Shown: piece after piece, positions 1 through 11,090 of the stretch
Position numbering within the stretch: the first letter of the stretch is position 1
Layout of the letters: every line of letters begins with the position of its first letter
Source of the DNA: Taiwanofungus camphoratus
Taxonomy: Eukaryota; Basidiomycota; Agaricomycetes; Polyporales; Taiwanofungaceae
NCBI GenBank assembly: GCA_003999685.1
Contig: CP021227.1
Span: 930,001 to 994,000 of the forward strand
Direction: 5' to 3'
DNA: 64,000 bases
The notes under the pieces: model-generated
The model's input: only the letters and a program-made list of their open reading frames with translations
Told to the model about the DNA's origin: nothing
Database searches by the model: none
Translations under genes and position numbers: made by a program

Positions 1-2221
1 CTAGACATCGTACCGACGGGACTTTCAGAGTACATGTAAGTGTGGGATATCCGCTGAATACGTTTTATCGGTGCCCAATGTAGTCCTCCCTAGATACGTT
101 ACTCTGCACATGCCGCGCGCTCGGACATTCGCGATCCGCAAAAACCAGTAGCCCTCGAAAGAGTGAGAGGCGTACCCGGACTCATGACCATCCTCAGCAG
201 ACACGACTCCTAGCAGGCGCGGCTGAATCAATCCTTCTTTCCAATACCCACATTCCCTTCCTAGACGGACATTTTTGCGCAAAGAAAACATATTCCGGAC
301 ATTCATATATTCACATGAGGTAACCACGCTCACAGGGTTCTCGACCTGCACTGTACGCCTAGTTCGCAGATATCCATGTACTACTTGTATCATCTCTCCT
401 ACTTAGTAATTATCTATTGATCTAGTTGATACCTTCGTTTCGTCATTTCTAAATCTTGGTCAGATTACCAGTGTCATTTGGGCTCAACTTCATGCAGCTT
501 CTGTACTACATAGTGATACATTCATAATTTATCATTCGCCCTGCGGCTTACTCTTTTCTTCAGGGAGCATTGCTACTACAGTAAATGACGTGACCAGACG
601 GTTTCTCGAAACGTTCGAAACGGAGTAAAGTGAATACTGCTTGGATTCTCTGATACCCATACTGTACGTGATCGAGGTAACGACGAGATCAGAGGGGAAG
701 CGGCCTTTTACTCTCCGGAACTGACCAGATTGTAACAAGTTGACGCGGTTCTGTGAGTCCCGCAGTGTTGCATTTTCGCCATCTCCAGCATGACCTCGTT
801 TAATCCTGGAGATCGCCATCTGAAGAAAAAGACCTACATATTATCACGTCTATCCGTTGGATCATACAGGGGGTATTGATTCTGTATAGTTGACGGCAAA
901 TAAGTTATTGACGGTAGAGTAGCCTAGCTGTCTTGGATGCCAGAATGAGAAGCTCCGTTCACCAATTCGGAAGGGAGCGAGAAGACGGAGAACGTGAAGA
1001 GGAAAGGTAAGAAGTAGTGCTGATAAAACCAGACGCGGAGAGCTTCAAGGGGTAGGCCGAGCGAGAGGTTGAAGAAGCAGGTCGCACGAAACCGGAAGTC
1101 GAGTCGGTGCTACGAGAGGCGGCGTGCATGGAGAAAAAGAGGCTGAACAATAGGAACAGAAGAAGGAATATGTCAAGCAACGAGCACCCTGTGCCGCGAT
1201 GCCACGTCGTGCAAACAGAAGGCACAGAGAGAAGGCGCAACGCACCAGTTATGTCGGAAGGACATGGCACTGGTGCAAAACGAAATTGCGAAATTGCGAA
1301 AAGAGCCACAAGGGAAAAATCATCGGTTCGAGAAGATGCCGTGGTTCCACCAGACGAAGATTTGTATCGGAATGTTACTTTCACATGCACACCACTTTCG
1401 AACGTCGATCCACCCCTTGTGATATCATCACTCGACATGTGAGAAACGTGGTGACCACTGGAGAGCTCCAACAGCACACTCTAGTCGAGCCAAAAACGAT
1501 TGTTAAAATGGTTTGACATAAGTTGGAATTTGTGCAATCTCTCAAGGTCTATAGTCAGTCAGACACAGAAATCCAGAAAGTCGCTTGCAAGGAAATACTT
1601 GCGCAATGATTTGTGCCATGATAGATAACTGCCAATCGACGTCAGATCACAGGTTCGTATGTCATGGACCGTCATCCTCTCTAAAAATGAAAGTCAACCT
1701 AAGTCACCATCATGATTCTGGTACCACAATTGACCAACCAGTCCATATTTTTCGGCCGCCAAACTTCATGGAGCAGTCAGGACAACCTGTAGTCAGCGCG
1801 ACCAGTGCCGCGGCAAGACTGCAATTTTGATACCAACGGTGATTACGAGGCTGTTGCAGATCGCTACAATCGCGCTGTTACTCCGCTACTTGTGACTGTA
1901 TAAAATAGTTGAGACACAGCTTATCATATCAAAACTCCGAACGAAGTTGATGGTCGCGACGCGTCGCGTCGTGCGTCGTACGTTACTTGTTAATTCGTAC
2001 GACAACAGAGGGAGATCTTGCAAGCAACAAGGAACGCTGTATATCCATATGAGTACCAGCAGTGATATTACCCTACTTTGTCAAACTGTATCTTCGAAAC
2101 TCGATTATGCAGATGAATCCGTCCATCGAGATGTGTATGGTACGTGATTGTCAGCTTTTCTCGCTCAAAAAGCAGATTCACTGTCATTTCTTGAGCATAG
2201 ATTTTCTCACAAACATTATTA
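1..2221. other. No assignable gene; possible 5' part of the 2.2-3.0 kb gene
   Basis: Several open frames of 60-170 codons overlap on both strands, and none shows a family I recognise. A plus-strand stretch at about 1100-1440 is rich in Arg, Lys and Glu and could be upstream exons of the gene that ends at 2965, but I could not connect them with consistent splice phases. The minus-strand frame over 959-1477 is Ser-rich and looks like the shadow of that stretch. Confidence 0.3.
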
Positions 2222-2965
2222 TACCAGCGGTCCCGAACAACAGCTGTCCCCCATTTCCTGTTCTCATATACGCAATTCGTAACATCATTGAGCCTACCTT
2301 CCTCGTCGCCCAAATTCCAGATCTTCTCGTGCTCATCGCTCATGCGAATATTATCCGCAAGCATGCCATTTCCAAGGCACGCAAAATCCTAAGCTGGAAC
2401 GACCACTACAAGCGCCACCCCCAGCGAGATATCCGAACGCTCGCAGAGAAGGATAGGCAATTGCTAGAGACCTTCACTCTTGAGAGTGACAAGCTTCAGA
2501 AGATGTACCGAAAAATTGTGAATGGATGTTTTCAGATCGTGCGTGATAGCTTTCATCATGTACTGAGGATCCGAAAGCCTGATGGCAGTGACAGGATATA
2601 TACCACTTGTTCTTCTCCCCTCAGTCGTACGACTTGTGGCCCCGCTTGCAGATGTACTTTCCCGGCCAATTTGATGACGATCCCGACTCGGAGAAGAGGG
2701 ATGCACACATTATAGAAACGAGGGCCAAGCATCTTTTCCATTACGACATGACTGACGAGGAGCAGCAGGGAAGCAGGGTGATTGGTGTGTACTGTGCACA
2801 ATTTGTTCGCGATGCGAGCAAGTTCATGCAGGACCCAGAGGCGTTTCGTGCCCAGGTTGGGTGAGTGCATGCATCCTTGATTCTGGCACATTGGTTTCGT
2901 CTTCCAGTTTCGTCACCAATCTTTTCATTCTGCCTGAATGGTATCCATACTATTTCTCGTTCTAG
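2222..2965 (+). CDS. Unrecognised spliced protein, 3' part
   Basis: Three coding blocks join with kept phase: up to 2559, then 2625-2860, then 2908-2965 with a TAG stop at 2963-2965. Introns are 65 and 47 bases and begin GTACTG and GTGAGT. The first block has alternating hydrophobic and charged helices, the second is acidic with a SYDLWPRLQ segment and a long helix-like stretch, and the third is a short hydrophobic, aromatic end. The 5' end is not resolved: the frame is open from 2062 but the first 50 codons look non-coding, so an acceptor near 2228 is likely. I do not recognise the family. The length, the clean splice sites and the change of frame exactly at the introns argue for a real gene rather than chance. 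Confidence 0.45.
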
Positions 2966-3256
2966 TATGCGTCGTTTCGCGCCATTATTTCATCTTTCTG
3001 GCGTTCTTTGCATTTCCTCTGCAGTACTATTCTATATTGCTGACTGTATTCTCTCACTCAGTGTTTCCTCGGGCTCAATTCAAGATCTCCTCCCGCCTCC
3101 AAGTGACACGACTATTCTCAAGTTGATCGACCATTACCTCCAGGGCGTAGATCTTCTGCTGCGTACATTAGAGCGACTATTCAGCAATTTATCGTAGAAA
3201 GCAGTACAAAATCTTGTTGCTCCTGATCTATTTACATTAAGAGGCAATTGTCGCAA

Positions 3257-3344
3257 GGCGGAATGGCCGAGCGGTCTAAGGCGCTGGAATCAGGTGTAAC
3301 CTATCCAGTTCGAAAGAGCGTGGGTTCAAATCCCACTTCCGTCA
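3257..3344 (+). tRNA. tRNA-Leu (anticodon CAG) with 8-base intron
   Basis: A class II tRNA folds by eye. The acceptor stem GGCGGAA (3257-3263) pairs with TTCCGTC near 3343 with one G-T pair. The D arm begins TGGCCGAGCGG, the anticodon stem is CTGGA/TCCAG, and the T arm is GTGGG-TTCAAAT-CCCAC. There is a short variable arm of the kind found in Leu and Ser tRNAs. The anticodon loop is 15 bases, 8 too many, so an intron of 8 bases after position 37 is inferred; the anticodon is then CAG, read for Leu codon CUG. The D arm and T loop also form the internal A and B boxes of an RNA polymerase III promoter. CCA is not encoded, as usual for nuclear tRNA. Confidence 0.9.
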
Positions 3345-3709
3345 GAAGTGTATCTTTTAGTTGTTTTTTGTTCATCATGATTGTCCTTTTCTTCTGTTGA
3401 ACATTGTCGGGAGGATGAACGCCTGTGCATTGTGTTGGTGATGGCGAGCCTGCGCAGCTGATGCAGTCATGTGCCATTGTTATCATGGTCGGACAGGCAA
3501 GCGCTTTGAGTGTCTCACGTAGGTCTAAGGGTATTCGTATAGTATCTGGCACCTACGCAGGTAACTCTTGACTACACGTTACTTCCCCTTCTAGATTAAA
3601 GAATACGCATGCACAAGCCTTCAACTCAGCCCGGTTTTGGCGCTGTGTGAGTCTACCTCTTCTAGGCCGCTGTGCGACCAACTAACTTACCGCGTTCTTA
3701 TGAACAGCG
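3345..3709. other. Intergenic, nothing seen
   Basis: Between the tRNA and the F-box relic I see no supported gene. A T-run after the tRNA (about 3356-3368) may serve as the polymerase III terminator. Confidence 0.5.
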
Positions 3710-4507
3710 ATGGAAGATTGTCTAGCAGAAATATGGATCCGGATCTTCTCCCTCGCCTGCACAGATGATGGCTTTACTGGCCGCTCTCTTTCCCAGGTCT
3801 CCAAGTATTTTCGTGAGGTGTCTTGGTCCAGTACAGTTGCAGTGTGTCGCTGCATGAGGCATGAACTAGATGAAGGGCTCCGCAAACGTGCTAGTATGCA
3901 AACCCATGGAGCTCTGTCATGTTCAACACCTCTACATTTCCAACCGGGACCCTTATACACACCTGCCTCCATATCTTCACTCGCTACATGGAGAGGAAAT
4001 TTTAGAAGCCTACATGTGTCATCATTTCGATAATTCTTTTGAAGAAGAGGCGCTTAGGCGCAAGATCTTCGACGACCCAAGCTTGAAGGAGAGAGCGAAG
4101 GAGCTATCTATGACACGCAAACAGGCGTTTCCCAGTACTCACTTACGAATAATGCAGGCCGTGGGTTCTAATCTTCGGACCCTCACGCTACATGTGGGCG
4201 CATCCTATCCTGATGTACTTCTTGTCGTTGAATTCCCCCTCCTGATGGAACTTACTTTACACGGCAGATGCTGGCGCCTGAAAGAAGTTTAACCACAAGA
4301 TACCCGAAAACCCTGACATTGCCTTCTTTGAAATATCTTCATTTGATAGATTGCTCGGATTACTGTACAGCGTTCGTGGTTCCGGCGCTCACCCATCTGT
4401 GCCTGTCTGGAATCTCACCACTGCCTGCTGATGTCCTTGGCATATTACGTGCGTTACTATCACAAGCCTCAAGAAACCCCAAAGCAGATCGACATGCGGA
4501 CGTATGA
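3710..4507 (+). pseudogene. F-box/LRR-like protein, broken
   Basis: The first frame opens with an F-box-like helix (EIWIRIFSLACTDDG, then SLSQVSKYFREVS), the form common in Agaricomycete F-box proteins, which act as substrate receptors of SCF ubiquitin ligases. The homology continues in a second frame from about 3870 (HVQHLYISNRD) and returns to the first frame at about 4268 (LPSLKYLHLID, a leucine-rich repeat-like end). No GT-AG intron of suitable length explains either change, so two frameshifts are the simplest reading. The start also lacks the usual Leu-Pro before the box. Sequence error at both places is possible. It is about 250 residues, shorter than typical family members of 400-550. 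Confidence 0.55.
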
Positions 4508-6229
4508 AAGGAGCCAAAGTAAGAACGGCTCATCCTGCAAGATGCACGAAGCATTAGCTTGAAGGAGCTCGCGAAACACGACCACTCTGGCAAGCTGACC
4601 ATATTGAAGAGTGTCAGCAGCGAAGATGATGGTTATTCAAGAGCGAGGCGAGACTGATTGGAGAGGGCTGTAGAGAAAGAGAGATATTGAAGAGTACTTC
4701 CAACCGACCGTGAAATCCTGTCCGGGCAAGCCGGCTGTCCATTTTTTACATTAGGCAAATTATCGCGACTTGGTGTCCAATAGTCTGGATAAATGTTTTC
4801 AAGGCTGTGGGTACACCGTAATCTCTGTTTGCATAATTTTCTCAATCTGATGACTATTCACCAGATGCGGCGGCGTCTATATTCGTACCTGTATTTCATC
4901 GCATCCCCTCCCATGTCGCTACCGGTGATCCTGCCTCCATATCCCAACTTCCGAATGTTGAGTTTACCGCGGAGCCCGTGAGTACTTCCTGCATTACCCG
5001 TCATGAACAATTACACTCAACCCGAGCGCTTTGAGATATGTTACCATGTCCATGTGGGTAGTGCTGGCAAAGCATCGTCTGTGCGAAAGAATCCGGTCGA
5101 TAAGCTCCAGCGCTGACGTGTCAATATCTCATGTCCGGGGCTTTTTTCGATTCATTGCGGTCGAAATGGAATTACATATGCATCGTGTGAAGGGCACAGC
5201 AACTTGTGATGATATAGCCTGCGGCCTTGATTTGGCGGAAATACCCGTTCCGATTCGCCTGTCTCCAACACGGTTCCTTGTCCCGTACCTGAACACAATT
5301 ACAACTGCCATTGTCTGACAAACACAGCAATGAGGTGTGTATCGGCACCGAACACGGCGCCTCTCAGTTCTGCAGCACTTCTTGGCTTCGGTCCCTGAGA
5401 TCGGTGGCTTCATTAATGATAGGGCGAGAAGGTCAACACTATCTGACGTGACTGTTGTCCAGGACGCCCGCTGCGCTGTACTTTATGCTCTGGTGTACTC
5501 ACGGTGTTCTTATTGTCTTTCCCCATCACGTCAAGGAGTGCAAGGCGACCAACAATCAGATTTCCGGATCCTGGTAGCTTCAGCGGGGAACTGTTATTTC
5601 TTCCACTCATCTTTGGTCCGTCCACCTCGCACTTTACACGAGGAAGGCCCATGCATCAGTCAAAGATGCAAAGTGATATGATGCATTATAAAAACGCGCG
5701 CAGCGTCGCGCAAAATATCACATCGACACAGGAATTGTCATGAACTCATCTGACAAGCCCGACATGATGGAGTGTGCTGGCGAAACATGACCACACTGTC
5801 GATGATCGAGCAAGTGTCTAAAATAATTGTCATATCATGGTAGAGTAAGAACAAAGTTAGGTAAGCGATAAGACTGCATAGGCTAGTAAGGTTAGCGGAA
5901 ACAAAAGAGTACCTAATTGTAGTTATATATAACGAGCGAGCAACGTGAAGGCGAATCAAGTCGAGGCGGAACGAAGGTCTATGTATCTAAGGGAATGAAG
6001 AAAATATGGAATGTAAGCAGACCAGTAGATTTACACTGAGGAGAGAATGCCAGTATAGCTACATCAGAGCATTACTTTACCTTCCGGGCACGAAGATTTT
6101 ATGATTCAAGCATGTCAGGTCATAATAAAATATGACATAAATGATAACCTGAGAACGTATTGAGTATAAAAATCTTTGACAATGAGGCAAAAATGAAGCG
6201 AACTACTAACATTGATTATCCAAAGTTTT
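4508..6229. other. Intergenic, no gene supported
   Basis: Only short overlapping open frames are present. A TATAAAA at about 5685 on the plus strand is followed only by a 15-codon frame, so I do not call a gene there. The last few hundred bases are AT-rich and should hold the 3' flank of the minus-strand terpene synthase. Confidence 0.5.
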
Positions 6230-7519
6230 TCAGGCACGACGAGGAAGCAAGGCAACCACACGCGTCTTCTTGACTTCTAATCCGGTCTTGCCGAAGTACC
6301 TCTCGGATTCGAAAGACCATTTCAAGCTGCCAGTGATCCAGTCAGCGAGGCCGTCAACATAAAGCTCGACTTGTCGGTCAATCTCGGGCCCCCAAGAAGG
6401 AAGATTCTCTCTAAGAACAGAGAAGCGATCGATGCTCTGCTTGCAAAGATCTCCCACGAAATTCACCGCCGACTGCAGGTCAAGATCTTGTTGCTTTTGC
6501 ACAACGACGATCATGTTGTGCGTATCGCCTAGGTTTGACAATTCTCAGCACTTAAACATGAGGCATTGAATCTTGACCTCACCTTTTGACTGTTCCACGT
6601 TGTAGGAGAAGATGTCCTACCAAGGAATGCATTATTAGTCAGCTAAGATGACTAGCGATGTGGCCGTATGACTAACATTAGACCACTATAAAAGCGTAAT
6701 CAACAAGAAGAACGTTTGCATACATAGATGATAGACGACTTACAGTGACTAGATCATTCGCTGCTTCGCCGAGTCCTCGAATGACAGGATGATCCATGAC
6801 TTCCCACGAAAGGTCAAGCTACAATGTTTAATGTCAGTCGGCTTATAGTCATGGCCATCAGACGCACTTACATTATTGGCATATTCAATCAAAGCCCAGC
6901 ATGGCTTGCAACCGCTTGTGTCGCGGCGCATAGCAATGTACGACTCGAGGTCTGCGATGACTCCGTTCGCGCGATCTATCGCTTGCTGGGTCACCGCCTG
7001 GAAGAACATGTCAAGTGTTTCAATGAAACGTTGTTGTGCCCCAGAAGATCCTGTAGCAATCAGCCGTAACCAATAGCTGCAAGAAAGATCAGACATTGCT
7101 GCCGTACAAGATCGGAACACTCACTCCTTCGTCATCCTACCAACGCGTGTCGCTGGCCGCGACTGGTTGGGATGGTACAGAACGTTCAAGACTTGAACAG
7201 CAGTGCCGAGAGTACCTTGATCATTCATGTCGTCTGAAATGTTGTCGAGATGGAAGAGGTAATTCATGAAGTCGCAGCATACCCTTAGCTGAGGGAAACC
7301 AGCGTTCGGGTAGCACATTGAAGTCAAATAACCAGCCTTCAGACCATGGAAAGCGTTGCGCCTTTTCTCGTCCAGATTGCCGCCATGAAATAGCCACTGC
7401 TTAGACTCGACGCTAGCTTGCTTATGATGGCGATTGCAGCGAACAGGGAACGTGCAATGAGAGACAAGGTCGGGAATGATTATCTTGTTTGGACCTTGGG
7501 CTACAGCTGTGGATGTCAT
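6230..7519 (-). CDS. Sesquiterpene synthase (class I terpene cyclase)
   Basis: It cyclises a linear prenyl diphosphate, most likely farnesyl diphosphate, to a sesquiterpene in the cytosol. Six exons keep phase: 7519-7125, 7076-6872, 6818-6744, 6685-6677, 6616-6583 and 6528-6230, giving 338 residues, the usual fungal length. The aspartate-rich metal motif DNISD is at residues 92-96, the NSE triad N228-D-I-F-S232-Y-N-V-E236 follows, and the RY pair that senses diphosphate is at 316-317. All catalytic landmarks are intact. The fourth exon is only 9 bases and encodes Trp-Ser-Asn, so it supplies N228; without it the enzyme would lose its second metal site. A TATAAG lies 115 bases upstream. The product cannot be told from sequence. 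An MFS transporter gene starts 3.6 kb further on the plus strand. Confidence 0.93.
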
Positions 7520-7632
7520 GACGGTACCTCGGCGAGATTAGGAACGCAACAGGTATGAACGGATGAAGGAAAGGAAGTAGATGCGAGGACCTGAACTGAT
7601 GCAGGGCCACCCTTCACGAGAAGGACGGAAGT

Positions 7633-7638
7633 CTTATA
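7633..7638 (-). promoter_or_regulatory. TATA-like box of the terpene synthase
   Basis: TATAAG on the minus strand, about 115 bases before the ATG at 7519. Confidence 0.45.
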
Positions 7639-7639
7639 T

Positions 7640-9013
7640 GAAGGCGGGACGTGGACCACGTGTATTTGTTGTTGTCCAAAATAATTTGGATTTCGCCTAT
7701 AGGCTGGGCGCTCCCGTCCGCCCGCGATGGCAGAAGCTTCAATGGGCAAGGCATTTTGAATCAAATAGGGAAGATCCAATTTGGGCATAATCGGCATGTT
7801 AGATCAGGATGTTTCGAATCTCGGTTATCTCGTCAGACCGAGAAGCAAGCAATAGGCTTTGGTCAGTGAAGAGATTCACTTGAGATCTGGGAAAGGATTA
7901 CTTTGAAGCCTATCAGACTTCAGGAAGCATGCCAACGTCATGAAACGGTTCCGAAATTCAAGGATGTTTAGTTTCCAGGAAGCCCGTACCTGTACTTGCA
8001 TAACATCTCACACAGGAAAATAATTTGTGCGAATGAGTCAGGTCGATGATGCAGGGAAAAAATGAACGCACAACCGGAGATCCTGTGCGTTGTATAAGGC
8101 TGTTGTCTGGTAATCCGAGCTCACTGAAAGAGCTCTATGACTACGGAGTGTGAAGATCGGGCCATCGCCGCGGCGGCGCCGGGCAAAAATCACATAGCGG
8201 CCTGATTTCATGTTTTTGACGTGAATTCCGACCCTTTTGCAGTTTCGGTGCGTCAGCCAAAGACAATGCGTGTTTTTCTCAGCATATGTCTCGGAATGGT
8301 GTGTTACAACATAGGAACGGCAAACGCCGAAGGACGCCGTGAGTCCTCGTTGGCGCCTACAACACTGCCTGCGTGCAAAAATGAACGTGTGAATAGTACG
8401 AATTCATACGCAGACACCGTATGACACATAGGAAAATAATTGCGCACAACGTAGTGTGGTAACGATATGAAATATGTTTATATTACTTACGGAATACTGA
8501 AAGAACGTTGCGACCTCTCATGTGCCGCCAGACAACCCTGCTGAACTTGAAAAGCGCCAAGGCTTGTCATCTGCTCGGTTGCGCCCAAGCGTAAGCCGCC
8601 ATCGCTGCACTTCCGGACATACTGCCGTTACACTGTACGCACTACTGTTGTCGAGATACCGAGTGCAAGTTTCAGATTGACTCCTGCATCGTTGGCGGGA
8701 CTGCAACTGGAGCTCATAAACTGCAGAGATTCTGCACTCCGGGTAAACCCGAGAGGTTCGCAATGATATCTGTAATGTGTGAAAGCCTTTCTGATAATGT
8801 TACACGGAGAATGGAATGATCGCACAACTGCTAGCACCTGTCAGCGCGGGCGCACTCGAAGTACGGCTCACCTATACATAACGACAGATGTATAGACTTA
8901 TCGACACCAACGGCTGTGTTGACTATTCTCTATCACGGACAAAAATTTACCAGTCTGCCATTTGTTTCATGATATACAGATTCTAGACTGCTAAGATATG
9001 CAGAGCCTCTACC
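7640..9013. other. Intergenic, nothing else seen
   Basis: This holds the upstream region of the terpene synthase and the 3' flank of the F-box gene. Open frames are under 82 codons, overlap on both strands and show no known motif. Confidence 0.5.
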
Positions 9014-10892
9014 TTATCGTTCGGAGACGTCTTCCGTCACCGAAGACATCATGAGTGCCAGGTTTATAACTCGTATGAGACAACGCACCTCCACACCAAC
9101 CCAACTCTCCCCACCGAATATATGATGACACTTCCTTGGGACTTCGCAAGGCGCACTCCTGAAAATAAGCTTTGATGCAACGTCTTTGAGGAAGATATTG
9201 CCGCCTGCTATGATAGTAGGTTCCGTGACAATCATTGAAATTATACTTGATGGTGTCCCACGATGATTACTAGCTTCACCATTTTCGCTACCAGTATGAC
9301 CGATTGCAATTTCTCTGCTGTCGTCGACTGCACGTCTAGAACCATCCATGCCTCTCAGGCACAGATCTCGTGCGATATCCAAAGAGCTGAAATCGACGAG
9401 GTCATTGCCCACGAGGATTCTGCTACCATGCAGGGGTCTGGATTTATAGATATCCGGGCCGAGGCGAAACCATCTCGTGGAAGCCGGCCCCCACGAATCC
9501 CATGGGAAAATTGCAGGCCCAAGTGTATCGTGACTGTAGCCAACGATCATAGCGAGTAAGGCAGAGACGCGGGTCGCAATGAGACATCGGATGGTATCGT
9601 TGGCAGTCCTCACTTCGCCCTGCATGCAGAAAAGGGTGATAGCCAGTAGTGCAGACGATGGAGAAAATAAAAATGGAGAATGATGAGCTTCTGGTGTATA
9701 TAATCCAGGAGCTGGTGAAGTTTCTAGAGCGAAACGAAGCACATAAGCATTGGGGTGCATTTGCGGGAGGTGATAAGTGGCAACATGTGCGATAGGTTTG
9801 GGATGGGCTTGCACATCAGGGTTTATTGTGTCATCAAATGAGTAGACTTCGATTTTTGCAGATGCCGACGACGGATGAGAAAAAATTCCGATCGCAAAGT
9901 AATTAGTAGATAGCATACAGAAACCTTGATAAAAGGTTCCCCTGTCGAGTTTGCGACTAAACCTCTGCAAATCAAGTAGGTCAGATCAGAGGGAAAGTAT
10001 GAAAGTACAATTGAACGTTGCAATCTTACCGCTTGAACTGCGCCTGTGGACCATCGCACAACGTTCATTTCAAGAAGTAAGTTGTTTCGACCGATTGTAC
10101 ACATCACGAGGAATTCGCCTGCAATGAGGACCTTGTGTGTACTGATAAATTTGCTATCTCTGATATCTGATTCCAATGGTATCAGGAGTGGGTGTGCCCA
10201 GACTGGAGTGCCGTGCCTCAAGGACAAGACGTATAGCTGAATACCCACTCTATAGATGAGTTTGTCGTCATTTTAGACCAATCGCGGACAGTGCAAGAGA
10301 CTAAATCATACCCACGAACGATGGGCGAACTCTCCCAAAGTACCAGAAGATCTTGCGCAGGATCCAACACGAAACTTGAGAAGTCCTTGTCAAATTGTAG
10401 AGTCCATGTTGGGGTCGCCTCCTCGCAAGTTGGTAAGTGAATCACGTCCAAGCGATTGAATATGCTTGTTCTAAGAACGTGTTCAGGAGGCCCTCCGATA
10501 TCCATGTAGGCCCGGACAAACAGGTCACCGCAGCAATGAAAGATTGAGTAGGATGTCCACGAAAGAGGTATAGTCCTGATTATCCTGGGCTGGGGATGCC
10601 TCCACGAGGATTGCCAATTCAGAACATGATTGAGCCGGTCAGCAATACTCAGATTCCGTAGCGTGGGACCTTCAATCATGCCAGCAACATCCAATTCGAT
10701 CAGATATCGGACAAGCAAGCTTGAGCGAGTGATGTCGCGCAACCGTCTGCATGCCTAGGATTATTGAGTGAGTTGCAGACTTAGAGGCGGATGAAGCGCA
10801 CTCACCGCCTCACACTGCAAAATATCTCGATAGCCCAGCCAGGATAAGATGTCTACCAACGTCTCTGTTGGTAAGCTTGCTAAGTCTACCAT
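9014..10892 (-). CDS. F-box protein with long C-terminal beta-rich region
   Basis: This is a likely substrate receptor of an SCF ubiquitin ligase. Four exons keep phase: 10892-10806, 10754-10312, 10249-10030 and 9964-9014, giving 566 residues. The F-box is at the N terminus and crosses the first intron: LPTETLVDILSWLGYRDIL, then CRRLRDI. After it comes a segment (LIELDVAGM) that is standard in this basidiomycete family, and then about 480 residues of alternating short hydrophobic strands that may form a propeller-like fold; I see no clean WD repeats. The intron at 10311-10250 was placed by frame change and a GTATGA donor. The gene is complete, unlike the F-box relic at 3.7 kb. Such genes are numerous in Agaricomycetes and the target is unknown. 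Confidence 0.85.
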
Positions 10893-11090
10893 CTCCAAGA
10901 GTTCTTGACCTCAGGAGTCTGAATTTTGGGGAACGAGATTGGCTTGAGAGATTGAAGTTGAACGAATCAGTTATTCTTCCGATTCACTTTACTTTTCAAC
11001 CCCTAACCCTACCACAGGTTAGCGAACTTATCATAAATAAATACTCGACGGCCGCTCCAAGCCTGCTTGTCTTCTCGCTAGCTACGCAGA

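Noticed and set aside
3301-3552. Minus-strand frame ending in EVGFEPTLFRTG
   Set aside because: That ending is the translated complement of the tRNA T-arm region, a common false protein fragment.
5684-5790. TATAAAA followed by an ATG, considered as a small gene
   Set aside because: The frame is only 15 codons and no intron leads to a longer product.
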